This document shows, one piece after another, positions 1-8,930 of a stretch of 64,000 bases of DNA; position 1 is the stretch's first letter; each line of letters begins with the position of its first letter. The translations under genes were made by a program, and so were the position numbers. The notes beneath the pieces are model-generated. The model was not told where the DNA came from and ran no database searches. It worked only from the letters and a program-made list of their open reading frames with translations. Origin of the DNA: Amycolatopsis regifaucium. Lineage in GTDB: Bacteria; Actinomycetota; Actinomycetes; Mycobacteriales; Pseudonocardiaceae. The stretch covers positions 209,651-273,650 of the forward strand of contig NZ_LQCI01000052.1 in the NCBI RefSeq assembly GCF_001613935.1. Reading direction: 5' to 3'.

Positions 1-9
1 GCGCGGGTA

Positions 10-669
10 TCAGACATCGAAGCGAACCCTCCAGGACGCGGCCGTCATGACCGACATCTGTGCCAGCGTGCCCTTGAGCCGCAGACCGGCCGCCAAGGAG
101 GCGACGAAGTCGTCCGCGCCGCTGAACACACCCGCGAGAACGTCGGGCGGCCCCGCCATCAGATACTCGGTCGTCCCGTCGCCGAACCGATGCCGTTCCG
201 GACCGCCGGGGCCGTCGGCGTCGACGATCAGCACCTCGGGAATGCCCGGTATTCCCCTTGTCACCGCCCAGAAATGCCGGGCGGACTCGCGCCAATGCGG
301 TAACGGCGGCGTCAGCGCGCGCAGGATGCCCGCGGCCAGGACGACATCACCGGCGGGCTCCCGCGTGGACGCGAAGCGCCTTCGCAGATCGACGACGACC
401 GTCGCGTCGGGCTCGCCGAAGACTCCACCGGTCACCGTGATCGCCTTGTGGCCTGAGGAAATCGTGGCGGCCTGTGGCGTGTCGTGGGAGCGGATCGCCA
501 CGGTGCCGTCGGCTCGGCCCAAGAGCTCGTGTGCGTGACCGATCCGCGAGGAGTCGCGCAAGGTGCGTCCGATCAGCCGGACGACCGGACTCGCGTCGTC
601 TTCGATCGTGATGGGGAAGGTGGAGCCCTCCCGCACGGGCGCCTCGGGAAACGTCATGATCTCGGCCAT
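10..669 (-). CDS. SCP2-like hypothetical protein
   Basis: A soluble protein of about 219 residues with no signal peptide. The last 50 or so residues (from the MAGPPD segment to the end) have the pattern of a sterol-carrier-protein-2 / alkyl-sulfatase C-terminal domain: a short loop before a helix, then LRLKGTL and a closing hydrophobic strand. The first 150 residues are not recognised. I start it at the ATG encoding MAEIM because a GAAAGG ribosome-binding site lies 7 nt upstream. An in-frame ATG at 705 would add 12 residues but has no Shine-Dalgarno sequence. It is divergent from the monooxygenase operon and shares a 200-nt regulatory gap with inverted repeats, so a role in lipid or ketone metabolism is plausible but unproven. 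Confidence 0.75.
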   Translation of the reverse strand: MAEIMTFPEAPVREGSTFPITIEDDASPVVRLIGRTLRDSSRIGHAHELLGRADGTVAIRSHDTPQAATISSGHKAITVTGGVFGEPDATVVVDLRRRFASTREPAGDVVLAAGILRALTPPLPHWRESARHFWAVTRGIPGIPEVLIVDADGPGGPERHRFGDGTTEYLMAGPPDVLAGVFSGADDFVASLAAGLRLKGTLAQMSVMTAASWRVRFDV

Positions 670-709
670 CGCGGGCCCTTTCGATCTTGGCGAGTGTCGC
701 GTCATAGTT

Positions 710-733
710 AGTCAAATGACTCGATCAATTGAC
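710..733. promoter_or_regulatory. Candidate operator, two adjacent inverted repeats
   Basis: AGTCA-AA-TGACT (710-721) is followed at once by the perfect 8-bp palindrome TCAATTGA (725-732). Both lie in the gap between the SCP2-like gene and the monooxygenase operon, where a TetR- or MarR-type repressor would act on both promoters. A related half site (ACTGACTTAATCGG) occurs near 836. No matching regulator gene is inside the window. Confidence 0.45.
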
Positions 734-873
734 AAAGATGATGGGCGTCCCGTCGCGCGTTGTCAACAGACCCTTTCGAGCGAGCGCCTGAACCGCCCCT
801 TGACGAGAGATGAAAGTTGCCACACACTCGGCCAACTGACTTAATCGGATGACCTACTCGGTCAGGAGCTCTC

Positions 874-1269
874 ATGAAAGTCATCCATCGGCGCTACGTC
901 GCCTACTCCGAAACCCACTACGCCGGCAATCTCGTCGACGGGGCGTTCGGCCTGGCGCTGTTCGGCGACGCCGGAACCCATCTCGCGATCGTCACGGACG
1001 GCCACGAAAGTCTCTTCGCGGGTTACTCGTCCGTGGAATTCCTGTCGCCGGTGCGTGGCGGGGACGTCATCGAGGTCGAAGCCCGGCTCGCGGCCAAGGG
1101 AAACCGGAGCCGGACGATCGACTTCGAGCTGCGCGTCATCGCCAGGGCTCTCGACCACACGGGCAGAGCGGAAGTCCTCGCCGAGCCCATCGTCGCCACC
1201 CGGGCTCGCGGGACCGGCGTCGTCCCCGTCCTCCCGCAGGACCGAAACCCAGAAGGAAGTGCAGCATGA
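874..1269 (+). CDS. Hot-dog fold protein, 3-aminobutyryl-CoA ammonia-lyase-like
   Basis: A 131-residue single hot-dog domain. The N-terminus (HYAGNLVDGA, then LFGD, then VEFLSPVRGGD) follows the pattern of the Kal family (3-aminobutyryl-CoA ammonia-lyase) and related acyl-CoA thioesterases. These act on CoA thioesters as dimers or hexamers. CAGGAG lies 5 nt before the ATG. The stop overlaps the next start by 4 nt (ATGA), so it is translationally coupled to the monooxygenase and is the first gene of a four-gene operon. Lyase versus thioesterase cannot be settled from the sequence alone. Its place ahead of a Baeyer-Villiger enzyme suggests handling of a CoA-bound intermediate of the same pathway. 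Confidence 0.8.
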   Translation: MKVIHRRYVAYSETHYAGNLVDGAFGLALFGDAGTHLAIVTDGHESLFAGYSSVEFLSPVRGGDVIEVEARLAAKGNRSRTIDFELRVIARALDHTGRAEVLAEPIVATRARGTGVVPVLPQDRNPEGSAA

Positions 1270-2789
1270 AGGACACAGACGCGTCGGAGTCCGCCGACAT
1301 CGTCGTCATCGGCGCCGGAATCTCCGGTATCGGCGCGGCCCGGCATCTGATGGCCGACTTCCCGGGCAAGAAGGTCATCCTGCTGGAGTCCCGCGACTCG
1401 ATCGGCGGCACCTGGGACCTGTTCCGCTATCCGGGTGTCCGGTCCGATTCCGACCTGCACACCTACGCCTACGAGTTCAAGCCGTGGCGGCACCGGAGCG
1501 CGATCGCCGAAGCGCCGTTGATCCGCGAATACCTCGGCGAGACGGTGCGCGAGTTCGGCCTCGACGACATCCTGCGGCTCCGGCACCGAGTGACCGCCGC
1601 CGACTGGTCCAGCGACGAGGCACGGTGGACGCTTCAGGTCACCGCGACCGACGAAGCCGGTACCGAACGCACGAAGACCATCAAAACCCGCTTCGTCTTC
1701 AGCGCCACCGGCTACTACCGATACGAAGAGGGGTACACGCCCCCCTTCGAGGGCCGTGGCGATTTCCGGGGGGACATCCTGCATCCCCAGCACTGGCCCG
1801 AAGACTACGACCACAGCGGCAAACGCGTGGTGATCATCGGCAGCGGCGCCACGGCGGTGACGATGCTCCCGGCCATGCTGATGGGTGAGGGGGCCGCGGC
1901 GCACGTGACGATGCTCCAGCGCACACCGAGCTACATCGCCTCCCAGCCGCGAGTCGACAACATCGCCGTCAAGCTCACCAAGCTGCTCGGGGCCAAACGC
2001 GGCTACGCGGCCACGCGCCTGAAGAACATCTGGATCGACTTCCTGCTCGTCAGCAGCCTGCGCAAGTTCCCCGACTTCGGCCGGAAGGCGCTTCGCAGGT
2101 GGACGCTCAAGGAACTTCCGGCGGACGTCGACGTGGACACCCATTTCAATCCGCCGTACGCCCCCTGGGACGAACGCCTCTGCGTCACCCCGGACGGCGA
2201 GTTCTTCAAGGCACTCCGCGACGGCGACGCCGAGGTGGTCACCGACCGGATCGACCGCTTCATCGAGGACGGCATCCTTCTGCGGTCGGGCAAGACGTTG
2301 AAGGCCGACCTCATCGTCACCGCGACCGGTCTCGTCATGCAGCTGCTGGGCGGCATTCAACCCACAGTGGACGGTCGTCCGGTGAAGATGTCCGACGTCG
2401 TCCTCTACCGCGGCGCCCTCATCTCCGGAGTGCCGAACTGGGCCATGATGCTCGGCTACACGAAGGCGTCGTGGACCCTCCGGCTGGGCAACGTGTGCCG
2501 CCTGGTCGGCGACGTGCTCCGCCGTATGGACGCGAACGGCTACGACATCGCGGTCCCGGTGGCGCCGGAGGAACTGGCCACCACGGATCTCCTCGACCTC
2601 ACCGCGGGCTACATGCAGCGGGCGAAACCCCACCTTCCCCGGCAGGGCACCGAATCGCCGTGGCGGATGCACACGACGTTCGTGAAGGACAACCGGCTCT
2701 TCAAAGGTCAGCTTGTCGACCGCAACATCCGTTTCTCCGTTCGCACACCCGCGGCCGCCGGCCTCACGAGTGCGGCGGCGGACTCGTGA
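1266..2789 (+). CDS. Flavin-dependent Baeyer-Villiger monooxygenase
   Basis: A 507-residue class B flavoprotein monooxygenase. An FAD-binding GAGISG motif lies at residues 16-21. The type I Baeyer-Villiger fingerprint FxGxxxHxxxWP is at about 167-178, followed closely by the NADPH Rossmann motif (GSGATA). It is closest in pattern to the EthA/MymA group, which inserts oxygen next to a ketone carbonyl or oxidises heteroatoms. It overlaps both neighbours by 4 nt. The following alpha/beta hydrolase could cleave the ester product. The MymA-LipR gene pair of mycobacteria has the same monooxygenase-hydrolase order (established knowledge). The substrate is unknown. Confidence 0.92.
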   Translation: MKDTDASESADIVVIGAGISGIGAARHLMADFPGKKVILLESRDSIGGTWDLFRYPGVRSDSDLHTYAYEFKPWRHRSAIAEAPLIREYLGETVREFGLDDILRLRHRVTAADWSSDEARWTLQVTATDEAGTERTKTIKTRFVFSATGYYRYEEGYTPPFEGRGDFRGDILHPQHWPEDYDHSGKRVVIIGSGATAVTMLPAMLMGEGAAAHVTMLQRTPSYIASQPRVDNIAVKLTKLLGAKRGYAATRLKNIWIDFLLVSSLRKFPDFGRKALRRWTLKELPADVDVDTHFNPPYAPWDERLCVTPDGEFFKALRDGDAEVVTDRIDRFIEDGILLRSGKTLKADLIVTATGLVMQLLGGIQPTVDGRPVKMSDVVLYRGALISGVPNWAMMLGYTKASWTLRLGNVCRLVGDVLRRMDANGYDIAVPVAPEELATTDLLDLTAGYMQRAKPHLPRQGTESPWRMHTTFVKDNRLFKGQLVDRNIRFSVRTPAAAGLTSAAADS

Positions 2790-3841
2790 CCGCGGCGCGC
2801 CTGACGTTGAGCCGACGTCTTCAACGGGGCTTCGTCGTCGCACTGAGCCGCATCCCGGCCCCGCTCCTCAGCCTGGCGGTACGCCCACCGGTCAACAGCG
2901 ATGGCGACCGGATGGCACCCGACGTCGCCCTCCTGATGAAGCTCACGGCGGCCGGTGCCGACTACAGCGACCTTCCGGTGAAAGCCGCCCGAGAGGTGAC
3001 CGAGCGCGACGCGGCCTTGTTCGCGGACCGGATCGCCCCTTGCGCGATCGAACGAGAAGTCGATCTCGGCGATGGGTTGCCGTCGACCCGCTACAGCACC
3101 GGCAAGACCTCCCGAGCGCTGATCCTCTTCTTCCACGGCGGCGGTTTCGCACTGGGGAGCCGCGAGGGCTACGCCGCCCCGGCGCGGATGCTCGCACAGG
3201 GAACGGGCGCCGACGTCTTGTCCGTCGAGTACCGGCTCGCCCCCGAGTACGCCTTCCCGGCGGCGCACGACGACGCGCTCGCCGCGTGGCGGTACGCCGT
3301 CGAGCACGCGGCCGACTGGGGTGTCGACCCACACCGGATCGTCGTCGCCGGGGAAAGCGCCGGAGGCAACATCGCCGCTGTGCTCTGCCAGCGGCTCCGA
3401 GGTCAAGCGGTCCAGCCGATGGCGCAGGTGCTCATCCAGCCGGTCACCGACATCTCGCGGCGACGTCCCTCTCAGGACGAGTTCGCCGGGTCCCCCGCTT
3501 TGTCGGCCAAGCAGATCGACTGGTTCATGGGCCACTACCTCCCCGAAGGAACCGACCATCGTGACCCGCGGGTCTCCCCGTTACTGGCAAGTGACCTGGC
3601 AGGTCTGCCCCGCGCCATCGTGACGGTCGCCGGTTTCGACCCGCTCCGCGACGACGGACTCGCTTACGCGGCCGCGCTGACGGCGAGCGGCGTACCGACC
3701 GCGGTGATCCACGAGCGCGGACTCGTGCACGGCTACATCGCCTTCACCGCGATCAGCCCGAGCAGCAGGACCGCCACGGGACGGCTCGTGCGAAGCGTCG
3801 CCGCGGCACTGACATCGACACCGGTACGGAGCGAACCATGA
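2786..3841 (+). CDS. Alpha/beta hydrolase, hormone-sensitive lipase family (LipR-like)
   Basis: A 351-residue carboxylesterase of the hormone-sensitive lipase group (alpha/beta hydrolase fold-3). It has the oxyanion-hole HGGGF motif at about residue 117 and the nucleophile elbow GESAGG with Ser191. The acid residue is in the FDPLRDDG segment and the histidine in LVHGYI. The GTG start overlaps the monooxygenase stop (GTGA). Upstream in the same frame the reading frame runs antisense-like through the monooxygenase and lacks coding character, so the longer reading was rejected. The stop overlaps the next ATG. Its likely job is hydrolysis of the ester or lactone made by the Baeyer-Villiger enzyme. 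Confidence 0.9.
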   Translation: MTAARLTLSRRLQRGFVVALSRIPAPLLSLAVRPPVNSDGDRMAPDVALLMKLTAAGADYSDLPVKAAREVTERDAALFADRIAPCAIEREVDLGDGLPSTRYSTGKTSRALILFFHGGGFALGSREGYAAPARMLAQGTGADVLSVEYRLAPEYAFPAAHDDALAAWRYAVEHAADWGVDPHRIVVAGESAGGNIAAVLCQRLRGQAVQPMAQVLIQPVTDISRRRPSQDEFAGSPALSAKQIDWFMGHYLPEGTDHRDPRVSPLLASDLAGLPRAIVTVAGFDPLRDDGLAYAAALTASGVPTAVIHERGLVHGYIAFTAISPSSRTATGRLVRSVAAALTSTPVRSEP

Positions 3842-5187
3842 CCGAATCCATCCAGGAGCACACAGCGGACGTCGTCGTGGTCGGCGCGGGCATGGCGGGC
3901 CTGATGGCGGCGACCACCCTGTCCGATCAGGACGTCGTCGTGCTCGAAGCCGCCAGCCGGGCCGGTGGTCGCGTGGAGTCGGCTCGCCGAGGCGACTACT
4001 GGATCAACCTCGGCACCCAGTTCACCGAGGGCACCGGTCCCTTGATCGAAGCCCTGGAACGCCACGGGGTCGGCATGGGGACACTGGCCGGTAAGAAGGT
4101 GGCCCTAGCGCTTCACGGAAAACAGGTCGACACCTCGAATCCGTTCGGTTTGATGGTCCGCTCCCGGATGACCTTCGGCGACCGGGTCGGGCTCGCGGCC
4201 GTCGGCGCGCGCATCATCGCGGCGGCACCGTTCCTGCAGCTGAACCCCGACACCCGCCTGGCGGAGCGCGTCCGGGCGAGGCTCGACGCCCTCTCCGCGT
4301 CGTACGTACTTCGAGGAGTGCGCTCCGAAGTCGCGCGAGACATGGTCCGGTCCTGGTCCGGGCAATGGATGGGCTGCGAGCCCGAGGAGACCGCCGCGAC
4401 CCAGTTCATCACTTCGATGGGCATTCTCCTGACCGATCCGGCGAAGGTGCCCAACCTTTCCTTGCCGGAAGGGGGAAACCAGACCCTCACCGACATCCTG
4501 GCCGCCGACCTCGGCGATCGGCTGCGGCTGAACTCGCCGGTGAGATCGGTGGAGTGGACCGAGAACAGCGTCGTCGTGGCTTACGAGGACGAGAACGGAC
4601 CGGCGCGGATCCGTGCCCGCCGGGCGATCGTCGCCGTTCCCGCCGACGTGGCCGTGAAGCTCATGCCAGGCCTCCCCACCGGCTATCGGAGGGCGTTCGA
4701 CGACATTCGCTACGGCCGTTACGTGGTGGTGGGTTACTTCACCCGCGAGGAGGGCCCACAGCGGTGGGACGACTACATCGCCGTGTCGACACCACAGCTG
4801 TCGTTCCAGGCGATGTTCAACCATGCCGCGGCGTTGCGCGGGCCCGGCCCGCGAAAGCCGGGCGGCGCGCTGGCCTGCTTCGCGGGCGGCGCGGTGGCCG
4901 ACAGTCTTTTCCAGCTCACCGACGAGGAGATCATCACCCGCTTCACCGCGGACCTCCTCTCGCTCTACCCAGAACTCGAAGGAAAGCTCGACGAAGGAAT
5001 CGTCCGGCGCCACCACCGGGTCGTGCCGTTCTGGGCACCCGGCGGACGTGCCTCGCTGGCGACGCTGCGCGGAAACCTCGGCCCCGTCCACCTGGCCGGC
5101 GACTACCAGCTCGACATGCCCTCACTCGCCGACGCCGCCACGTCGGGTGAGCGGGCCGCGAAGCGGGTTCTGGCGAGCATGTCGTGA
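3838..5187 (+). CDS. Flavin amine oxidase family protein
   Basis: A 449-residue FAD oxidoreductase with an N-terminal dinucleotide-binding motif (VVGAGMAGL) and the second flavin-family segment (AGGRVES) around residues 42-48. A C-terminal FAD-contacting segment (HLAGDY) precedes the final helix. This is the monoamine oxidase / phytoene desaturase architecture. No signal peptide is seen. It closes the operon begun at 874, with a 4-nt overlap with the hydrolase. It may oxidise an amine or a saturated C-C bond of the same substrate. The pairing with a Kal-like ammonia-lyase makes an amino compound possible, but that is inference. Confidence 0.88.
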   Translation: MTESIQEHTADVVVVGAGMAGLMAATTLSDQDVVVLEAASRAGGRVESARRGDYWINLGTQFTEGTGPLIEALERHGVGMGTLAGKKVALALHGKQVDTSNPFGLMVRSRMTFGDRVGLAAVGARIIAAAPFLQLNPDTRLAERVRARLDALSASYVLRGVRSEVARDMVRSWSGQWMGCEPEETAATQFITSMGILLTDPAKVPNLSLPEGGNQTLTDILAADLGDRLRLNSPVRSVEWTENSVVVAYEDENGPARIRARRAIVAVPADVAVKLMPGLPTGYRRAFDDIRYGRYVVVGYFTREEGPQRWDDYIAVSTPQLSFQAMFNHAAALRGPGPRKPGGALACFAGGAVADSLFQLTDEEIITRFTADLLSLYPELEGKLDEGIVRRHHRVVPFWAPGGRASLATLRGNLGPVHLAGDYQLDMPSLADAATSGERAAKRVLASMS

Positions 5188-5274
5188 GGGCGGGCCCTCT
5201 GTCGTCATACCCGTCTTATCGAGGGTAAGGCCAATATCGCGTGATCGGCTCGATGCCGTTCTCTCCGCTGAGAC

Positions 5275-5291
5275 TCGAACACCGTGTTCGA
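5275..5291. repeat. 17-bp inverted repeat
   Basis: TCGAACAC-C-GTGTTCGA is a perfect inverted repeat with a one-base centre. It resembles a LexA box, but the distance between the CGAAC half-sites is 5, not 4. It lies between the amine oxidase and the deaminase, just before a larger hairpin. It could be an operator for the downstream gene. Confidence 0.4.
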
Positions 5292-5320
5292 TTTAGGACT
5301 GTGTGCGGTTTCGTGGTGGG

Positions 5321-5366
5321 GTCGTGAGTGCTGATCGGGGTGAGAACACCACTTGGCACTCACGAC
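5321..5366. terminator. Hairpin with GTCGTGAGTG arms
   Basis: GTCGTGAGTG (5321-5330) pairs with CACTCACGAC (5357-5366). A small inner GGTG/CACC stem is also possible. There is no T tract. The hairpin lies after the monooxygenase operon and is one of two related hairpins in the window (see 10965). Confidence 0.6.
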
Positions 5367-5460
5367 TTCCCTCGGCGGACCTGCACCCGGACGCGGGCAC
5401 ACCGAGCCACTTCGGTATACCAAAGAGCCGGTTCGGACCCCGGCAGGAAAGGTGCTCCCC

Positions 5461-6672
5461 GTGTTGATCCGTGACGTCCGCCCGTGGGGTGGACAGCGCA
5501 GCGACGTCGAAGTGGCCGGTGACCGGATCGCGGCGGTGCGGCCGCACGATCCGGCCGCCGCCACGGCGCCCGGCACGGTCGAGGGGCGCGGGCGGCTGCT
5601 GTTCCCGTCGTTCAGTGACGTGCACGTCCACTTGGACTCGACGCGGATCGGCCTGCCGTTCCGGCCGCACACGGGCGCGCCGGGCGTGTGGGCGATGATG
5701 CTGAACGACCGCGAGAACTGGCGCGACGCCGAGGTCCCCCTGCCCGAGCGCGTCGCCGGGACGCTGGAGCGGATGATCGCCAACGGCACCACGCGGGTGC
5801 GCAGCTACGCGCAGGTGGACGTCGACTGCCGGTTGGAGAAACTCGACGCCGTTCTCGCCGCGAAGGAGCGGTTCGCCGCGCACGCGGACGTCGACGTGAT
5901 GGCGTTCCCGCAGGCCGGGATCCTGCGCGAGCCCGGCACCGCGGACGTGCTGGAGGCCGCGCTGCGGTCGGGTGCCACGGTCGTCGGCGGGATCGACCCG
6001 TGCTCGCTGGACAAGGACCCCAAGGGGCATCTGGACGTCGTGTTCGGGCTCGCCGAGAAGTACGGCGTGGAGGTGGACATCCACCTGCACGAGCCGGGGC
6101 ACCTCGGCGTGTTCTCGACCGACTTGGTGATCGAGCGGGTCCGCGCGCTGGACATGCGCGGCAAGGTGACCATGTCACACGCGTACGGCTTGGGCTCGGT
6201 CTCGGAGTCGGTGAGCCGCCGCATGATCGACACGTTCGCGGAGCTGGACATCGCGATGGCGACCGTCGCACCGTCCGTCGACGGCCAGCTGTCCCTGGCG
6301 GACCTCACGACCGCCGGCGTGCGCGTCGGTCTGGGGGAAGACGGCCAGCGAGACTACTGGAGCCCGTACGGCAACTGCGACCTGCTCGACCGCACCTGGC
6401 AGCTGGCCTTCACCCACGGCTTCCGCCGCGACGACCTTATCGAAATGGCACTGGCCGTCGCGACGATGGGCGGCGCGTCGATCATGAGCCACGACGTCCC
6501 TAGGCCGGCCGGCATCACCGACCGTCCCGGCGTGGCCGTGGGCGATCGCGCCGACCTGGTACTGGTGGACGGCGAGACCCCGACGAGCGCGGTGATGGAC
6601 CGCAGCAAGGACCGCACGGTGCTGCACGACGGCGTCGTCGTGGCGGACGGGCTGGCGGTGGTGAACCTCTGA
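5461..6672 (+). CDS. Cytosine deaminase-like amidohydrolase
   Basis: A metal-dependent amidohydrolase of 403 residues. The CodA-type ligand set is visible in order: HVHLDS (two metal histidines), PQAGIL (substrate Gln), HLHEPG (His and catalytic Glu), SHAYGL (His), and GEDGQRDYWSPYGN (metal Asp and substrate loop). A TIM-barrel zinc or iron enzyme that deaminates cytosine, isoguanine or a related cyclic amidine is expected. I chose the GTG at 5461 because AGGAAAGG lies 8 nt upstream and the protein then begins with the usual short beta-strand. The open frame back to 5353 crosses the hairpin region. An NCS2 nucleobase permease lies 500 bp downstream on the other strand, consistent with nucleobase salvage. 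Confidence 0.85.
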   Translation: MLIRDVRPWGGQRSDVEVAGDRIAAVRPHDPAAATAPGTVEGRGRLLFPSFSDVHVHLDSTRIGLPFRPHTGAPGVWAMMLNDRENWRDAEVPLPERVAGTLERMIANGTTRVRSYAQVDVDCRLEKLDAVLAAKERFAAHADVDVMAFPQAGILREPGTADVLEAALRSGATVVGGIDPCSLDKDPKGHLDVVFGLAEKYGVEVDIHLHEPGHLGVFSTDLVIERVRALDMRGKVTMSHAYGLGSVSESVSRRMIDTFAELDIAMATVAPSVDGQLSLADLTTAGVRVGLGEDGQRDYWSPYGNCDLLDRTWQLAFTHGFRRDDLIEMALAVATMGGASIMSHDVPRPAGITDRPGVAVGDRADLVLVDGETPTSAVMDRSKDRTVLHDGVVVADGLAVVNL

Positions 6673-6712
6673 TCGGCCGCGCCTCGACGTGCCCCGATAG
6701 TAGGCTTCGGGC

Positions 6713-7171
6713 GTGAGAACCCGGCCCGCCACCCCAGACGACGTAGACGCTCTCGTTCCCCTCTTCGAGCACTGGGGACACCCACAAGATCGCGCGGGGG
6801 TCGCGGAGATTCTGAAGCAGTGGCAAGACCTTCCCCGAGGCGCTCTCATCGTCGCCGACGACAACGCCGACGTCGTCGGAATGGCCGCTGTCGTGGCGAA
6901 TCCGCGACTGGCCGACGCGAAACGCAACGCCCATCTGCAGGGACTCGTGGTCGCCCGGCGGCGGTTGCGCACCGGCGTCGCGAGCATGTTGCTGACCGCG
7001 GCGGAGGACCTCGCCCGCGAATGGGGCTGCGTGCGGCTGGAACTCACCACGTCACGCACCCGGGACGCCGCACAGCACTTCTATCGGGCTCGTGGCTATC
7101 ACGAGACCACGAGCCGGCAGGAGCGCTTCATCCGCGAGCTCCACGACCGGACCGCGGGCATGGCGCGCTGA
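6713..7171 (+). CDS. GNAT family N-acetyltransferase
   Basis: A 152-residue single GNAT domain. Motif A reads LVVARRRLRTGVASMLL (acetyl-CoA pyrophosphate loop, R/Q-x-x-G-x-A type), followed by the C-terminal HFYRARGY segment. The GTG start has no Shine-Dalgarno sequence. A TAGGCT -10-like hexamer ends 6 nt before it, so the mRNA may be leaderless. It lies 40 nt after the deaminase and ends 4 nt from the convergent permease gene. The substrate is unknown. Confidence 0.85.
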   Translation: MRTRPATPDDVDALVPLFEHWGHPQDRAGVAEILKQWQDLPRGALIVADDNADVVGMAAVVANPRLADAKRNAHLQGLVVARRRLRTGVASMLLTAAEDLAREWGCVRLELTTSRTRDAAQHFYRARGYHETTSRQERFIRELHDRTAGMAR

Positions 7172-7175
7172 GGGG

Positions 7176-8705
7176 TCAGTGCCCGTCCGGCTCGGAGCCG
7201 ATCCGGTACGGCACCGGCCTGCCGTCCGCGTCCCGGACCGGCACCGGATTGCCGTCGGCGTCGACGATCTTGCCGTCGACGATCCTGTCGCCGTTCTTGA
7301 GCCGGGAAAGCGCCTTCAGGTCCGAGTAGTCGATCACTCGCGTGGCGGCCGCGAACACTGACGGGTTGTCGTCTGTCTTGCCCGCCTTCAAGTGGTTGAA
7401 GAACAGGTTCAGCAGGACCGCCGTCAGCGCGGCGGCGCTGATTCCCGAGTGGAAGATCGTGCCGACCCACGCCGGGAAGTGATGGTAGAAGTCCGGCGCC
7501 GCGATCGGGACCATGCCCAGGCCGACGGAAGCCGCGACGATGACCAGGTTCATGTTCCCGTTGTAGTCCACTTTGGACAACGTCTTGATGCCGGACGCCG
7601 CGACCGTGCCGAACAGGACGAGACCCGCGCCGCCCAGTACCGGATAAGGAATCGCGGCGACCACCCGCCCCAGTACCGGGAGCATGCCCAGTACCAGCAG
7701 GACCACCCCACCGGCGGTCACCACGAACCTGCTCTTGATCCCGGTGATCGCGACGAGGCCGACATTTTGGGCGAACGCGCTCTGGGCGAACCCGTTGAAG
7801 ACCGGCGCGATCGCCGAAGACGCCATGTCGGCCCGCAGCCCGTCGCCGATCCGGCGTTTCCCGACGGGCGTGTCGACGATCTCCCCCACCGCCAGGATGT
7901 CGGCCGTGGTCTCCGTGAGGGTCACCAGGATGACGATGAACATCGAGGCGATCGCGGCGACGCTGAAGGTCGGCGGGCCGAAGGCGAACGGTGTCGGCAC
8001 GGCGAAGATCGGGCCCTCCCCGACCGCGGAGAAATCGGCCTCGCCCAGCGCGGCGGCGAGCACGGTGCCGACCACGATGGACAACAGGATCGAGAGCCGG
8101 GACACCGCCGGGATCGGGACCTTGCTCAGCACCAGCACGATGACCAGCGTCAGCGCGGCCAGCCCGATGTTGGAGACCGAGCCGAAATCCACCGCCTTGG
8201 CGTCGTTGCCCATCGCCCACCGCGCGGCGACCGGCATCAGGCTGAGGCCGATCACCGTGATGACCGTGCCGGTGACCACCGGCGGAAAGTACTTCACCAG
8301 CCGAGAGAACACCGGCGTGACGAGCACGCCGAGCAGCGCCGAGGCGATGACGGCGCCGAACACCGCGGGCAGGCCGCCGTCGGCCACGATCGCGGTCATC
8401 GTCGCCACCCCGGCGAACGAGGTTCCCTGGACCAACGGAAGCCGGGAGCCGAAGAAGGGCAGGCCGAACGATTGCAGAATCGTCGCCAGCCCACCGATGA
8501 AGAGACAGGAGGCGACCAGCAGGCCGATCTCCGACGGCGAGACCCCCGCGGCGCCACCGATGATCAGCGGCGGCGCGATGATGCCGCCGTACATCGTCAG
8601 TACGTGCTGGATGCCGTAGGTGAAACTCTTGCCCGCCCCGAGCCATTCGTTCTCGGAACCGCCTCTCGCGGCCGCGTCACCCGCCATCGGCCTTCTCTTC
8701 ACCAT
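7176..8705 (-). CDS. NCS2 family xanthine/uracil permease
   Basis: A 509-residue membrane transporter with about 14 hydrophobic segments. The nucleobase-cation-symporter-2 signatures are present: QGTSFAGVATM in the TM3 region, TETTADI in the TM8 region, and the QNVGLVAITGIKSR stretch whose Q/N-x-G pattern contacts the purine in this family. The C-terminal 60 residues are hydrophilic and repeat the pattern DxDGxPVP, probably cytoplasmic. The ATG at 8705 has GAGAGGCGG upstream. Proton-coupled uptake of xanthine, uric acid or uracil is expected. It converges on the GNAT gene. Confidence 0.92.
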   Translation of the reverse strand: MVKRRPMAGDAAARGGSENEWLGAGKSFTYGIQHVLTMYGGIIAPPLIIGGAAGVSPSEIGLLVASCLFIGGLATILQSFGLPFFGSRLPLVQGTSFAGVATMTAIVADGGLPAVFGAVIASALLGVLVTPVFSRLVKYFPPVVTGTVITVIGLSLMPVAARWAMGNDAKAVDFGSVSNIGLAALTLVIVLVLSKVPIPAVSRLSILLSIVVGTVLAAALGEADFSAVGEGPIFAVPTPFAFGPPTFSVAAIASMFIVILVTLTETTADILAVGEIVDTPVGKRRIGDGLRADMASSAIAPVFNGFAQSAFAQNVGLVAITGIKSRFVVTAGGVVLLVLGMLPVLGRVVAAIPYPVLGGAGLVLFGTVAASGIKTLSKVDYNGNMNLVIVAASVGLGMVPIAAPDFYHHFPAWVGTIFHSGISAAALTAVLLNLFFNHLKAGKTDDNPSVFAAATRVIDYSDLKALSRLKNGDRIVDGKIVDADGNPVPVRDADGRPVPYRIGSEPDGH

Positions 8706-8930
8706 CGGATCCGCCTCTCAGCAGTGCCGGGCCCCAAGTTTCGATCTGCGGAGGTTAACTTCCACATGGCAGAATTGGCAAGACCGGGCGAGCCGGCCCA
8801 GGGCCGGGGGGGGGCGACGGCGAGCGCTGGAGCCAATTCTTTCCGGAGTATGACGGGAGCTCTCGTTCCGTGGTCCGGCGCCGCCCACCGGTGTTCTGAT
8901 TCCCTTCCACCGCAACACTGGAGGGAAATC

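Noticed and set aside
1023..2843. 606-codon minus-strand frame opposite the monooxygenase
   Set aside because: It is the antisense shadow of a high-GC gene: composition is Arg/Gly/Asp/Val-rich without motifs, while the plus strand has complete BVMO signatures.
5275..5291. LexA (SOS) box before the deaminase
   Set aside because: The half-sites CGAAC and GTTCG are 5 nt apart, while the actinobacterial box needs 4. No DNA-repair gene follows. Kept only as an inverted repeat.
8806..8814. Run of nine G between permease and nuclease genes
   Set aside because: A homopolymer tract could be phase-variable, but it is not inside a gene or a recognisable promoter, so no function is claimed.
7392..8930. 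Plus-strand extension of the EEP protein through the permease gene
   Set aside because: The segment is rich in Arg, Asp, Gly and Gln with no domain. A signal peptide and a ribosome-binding site mark the real start at 8931.
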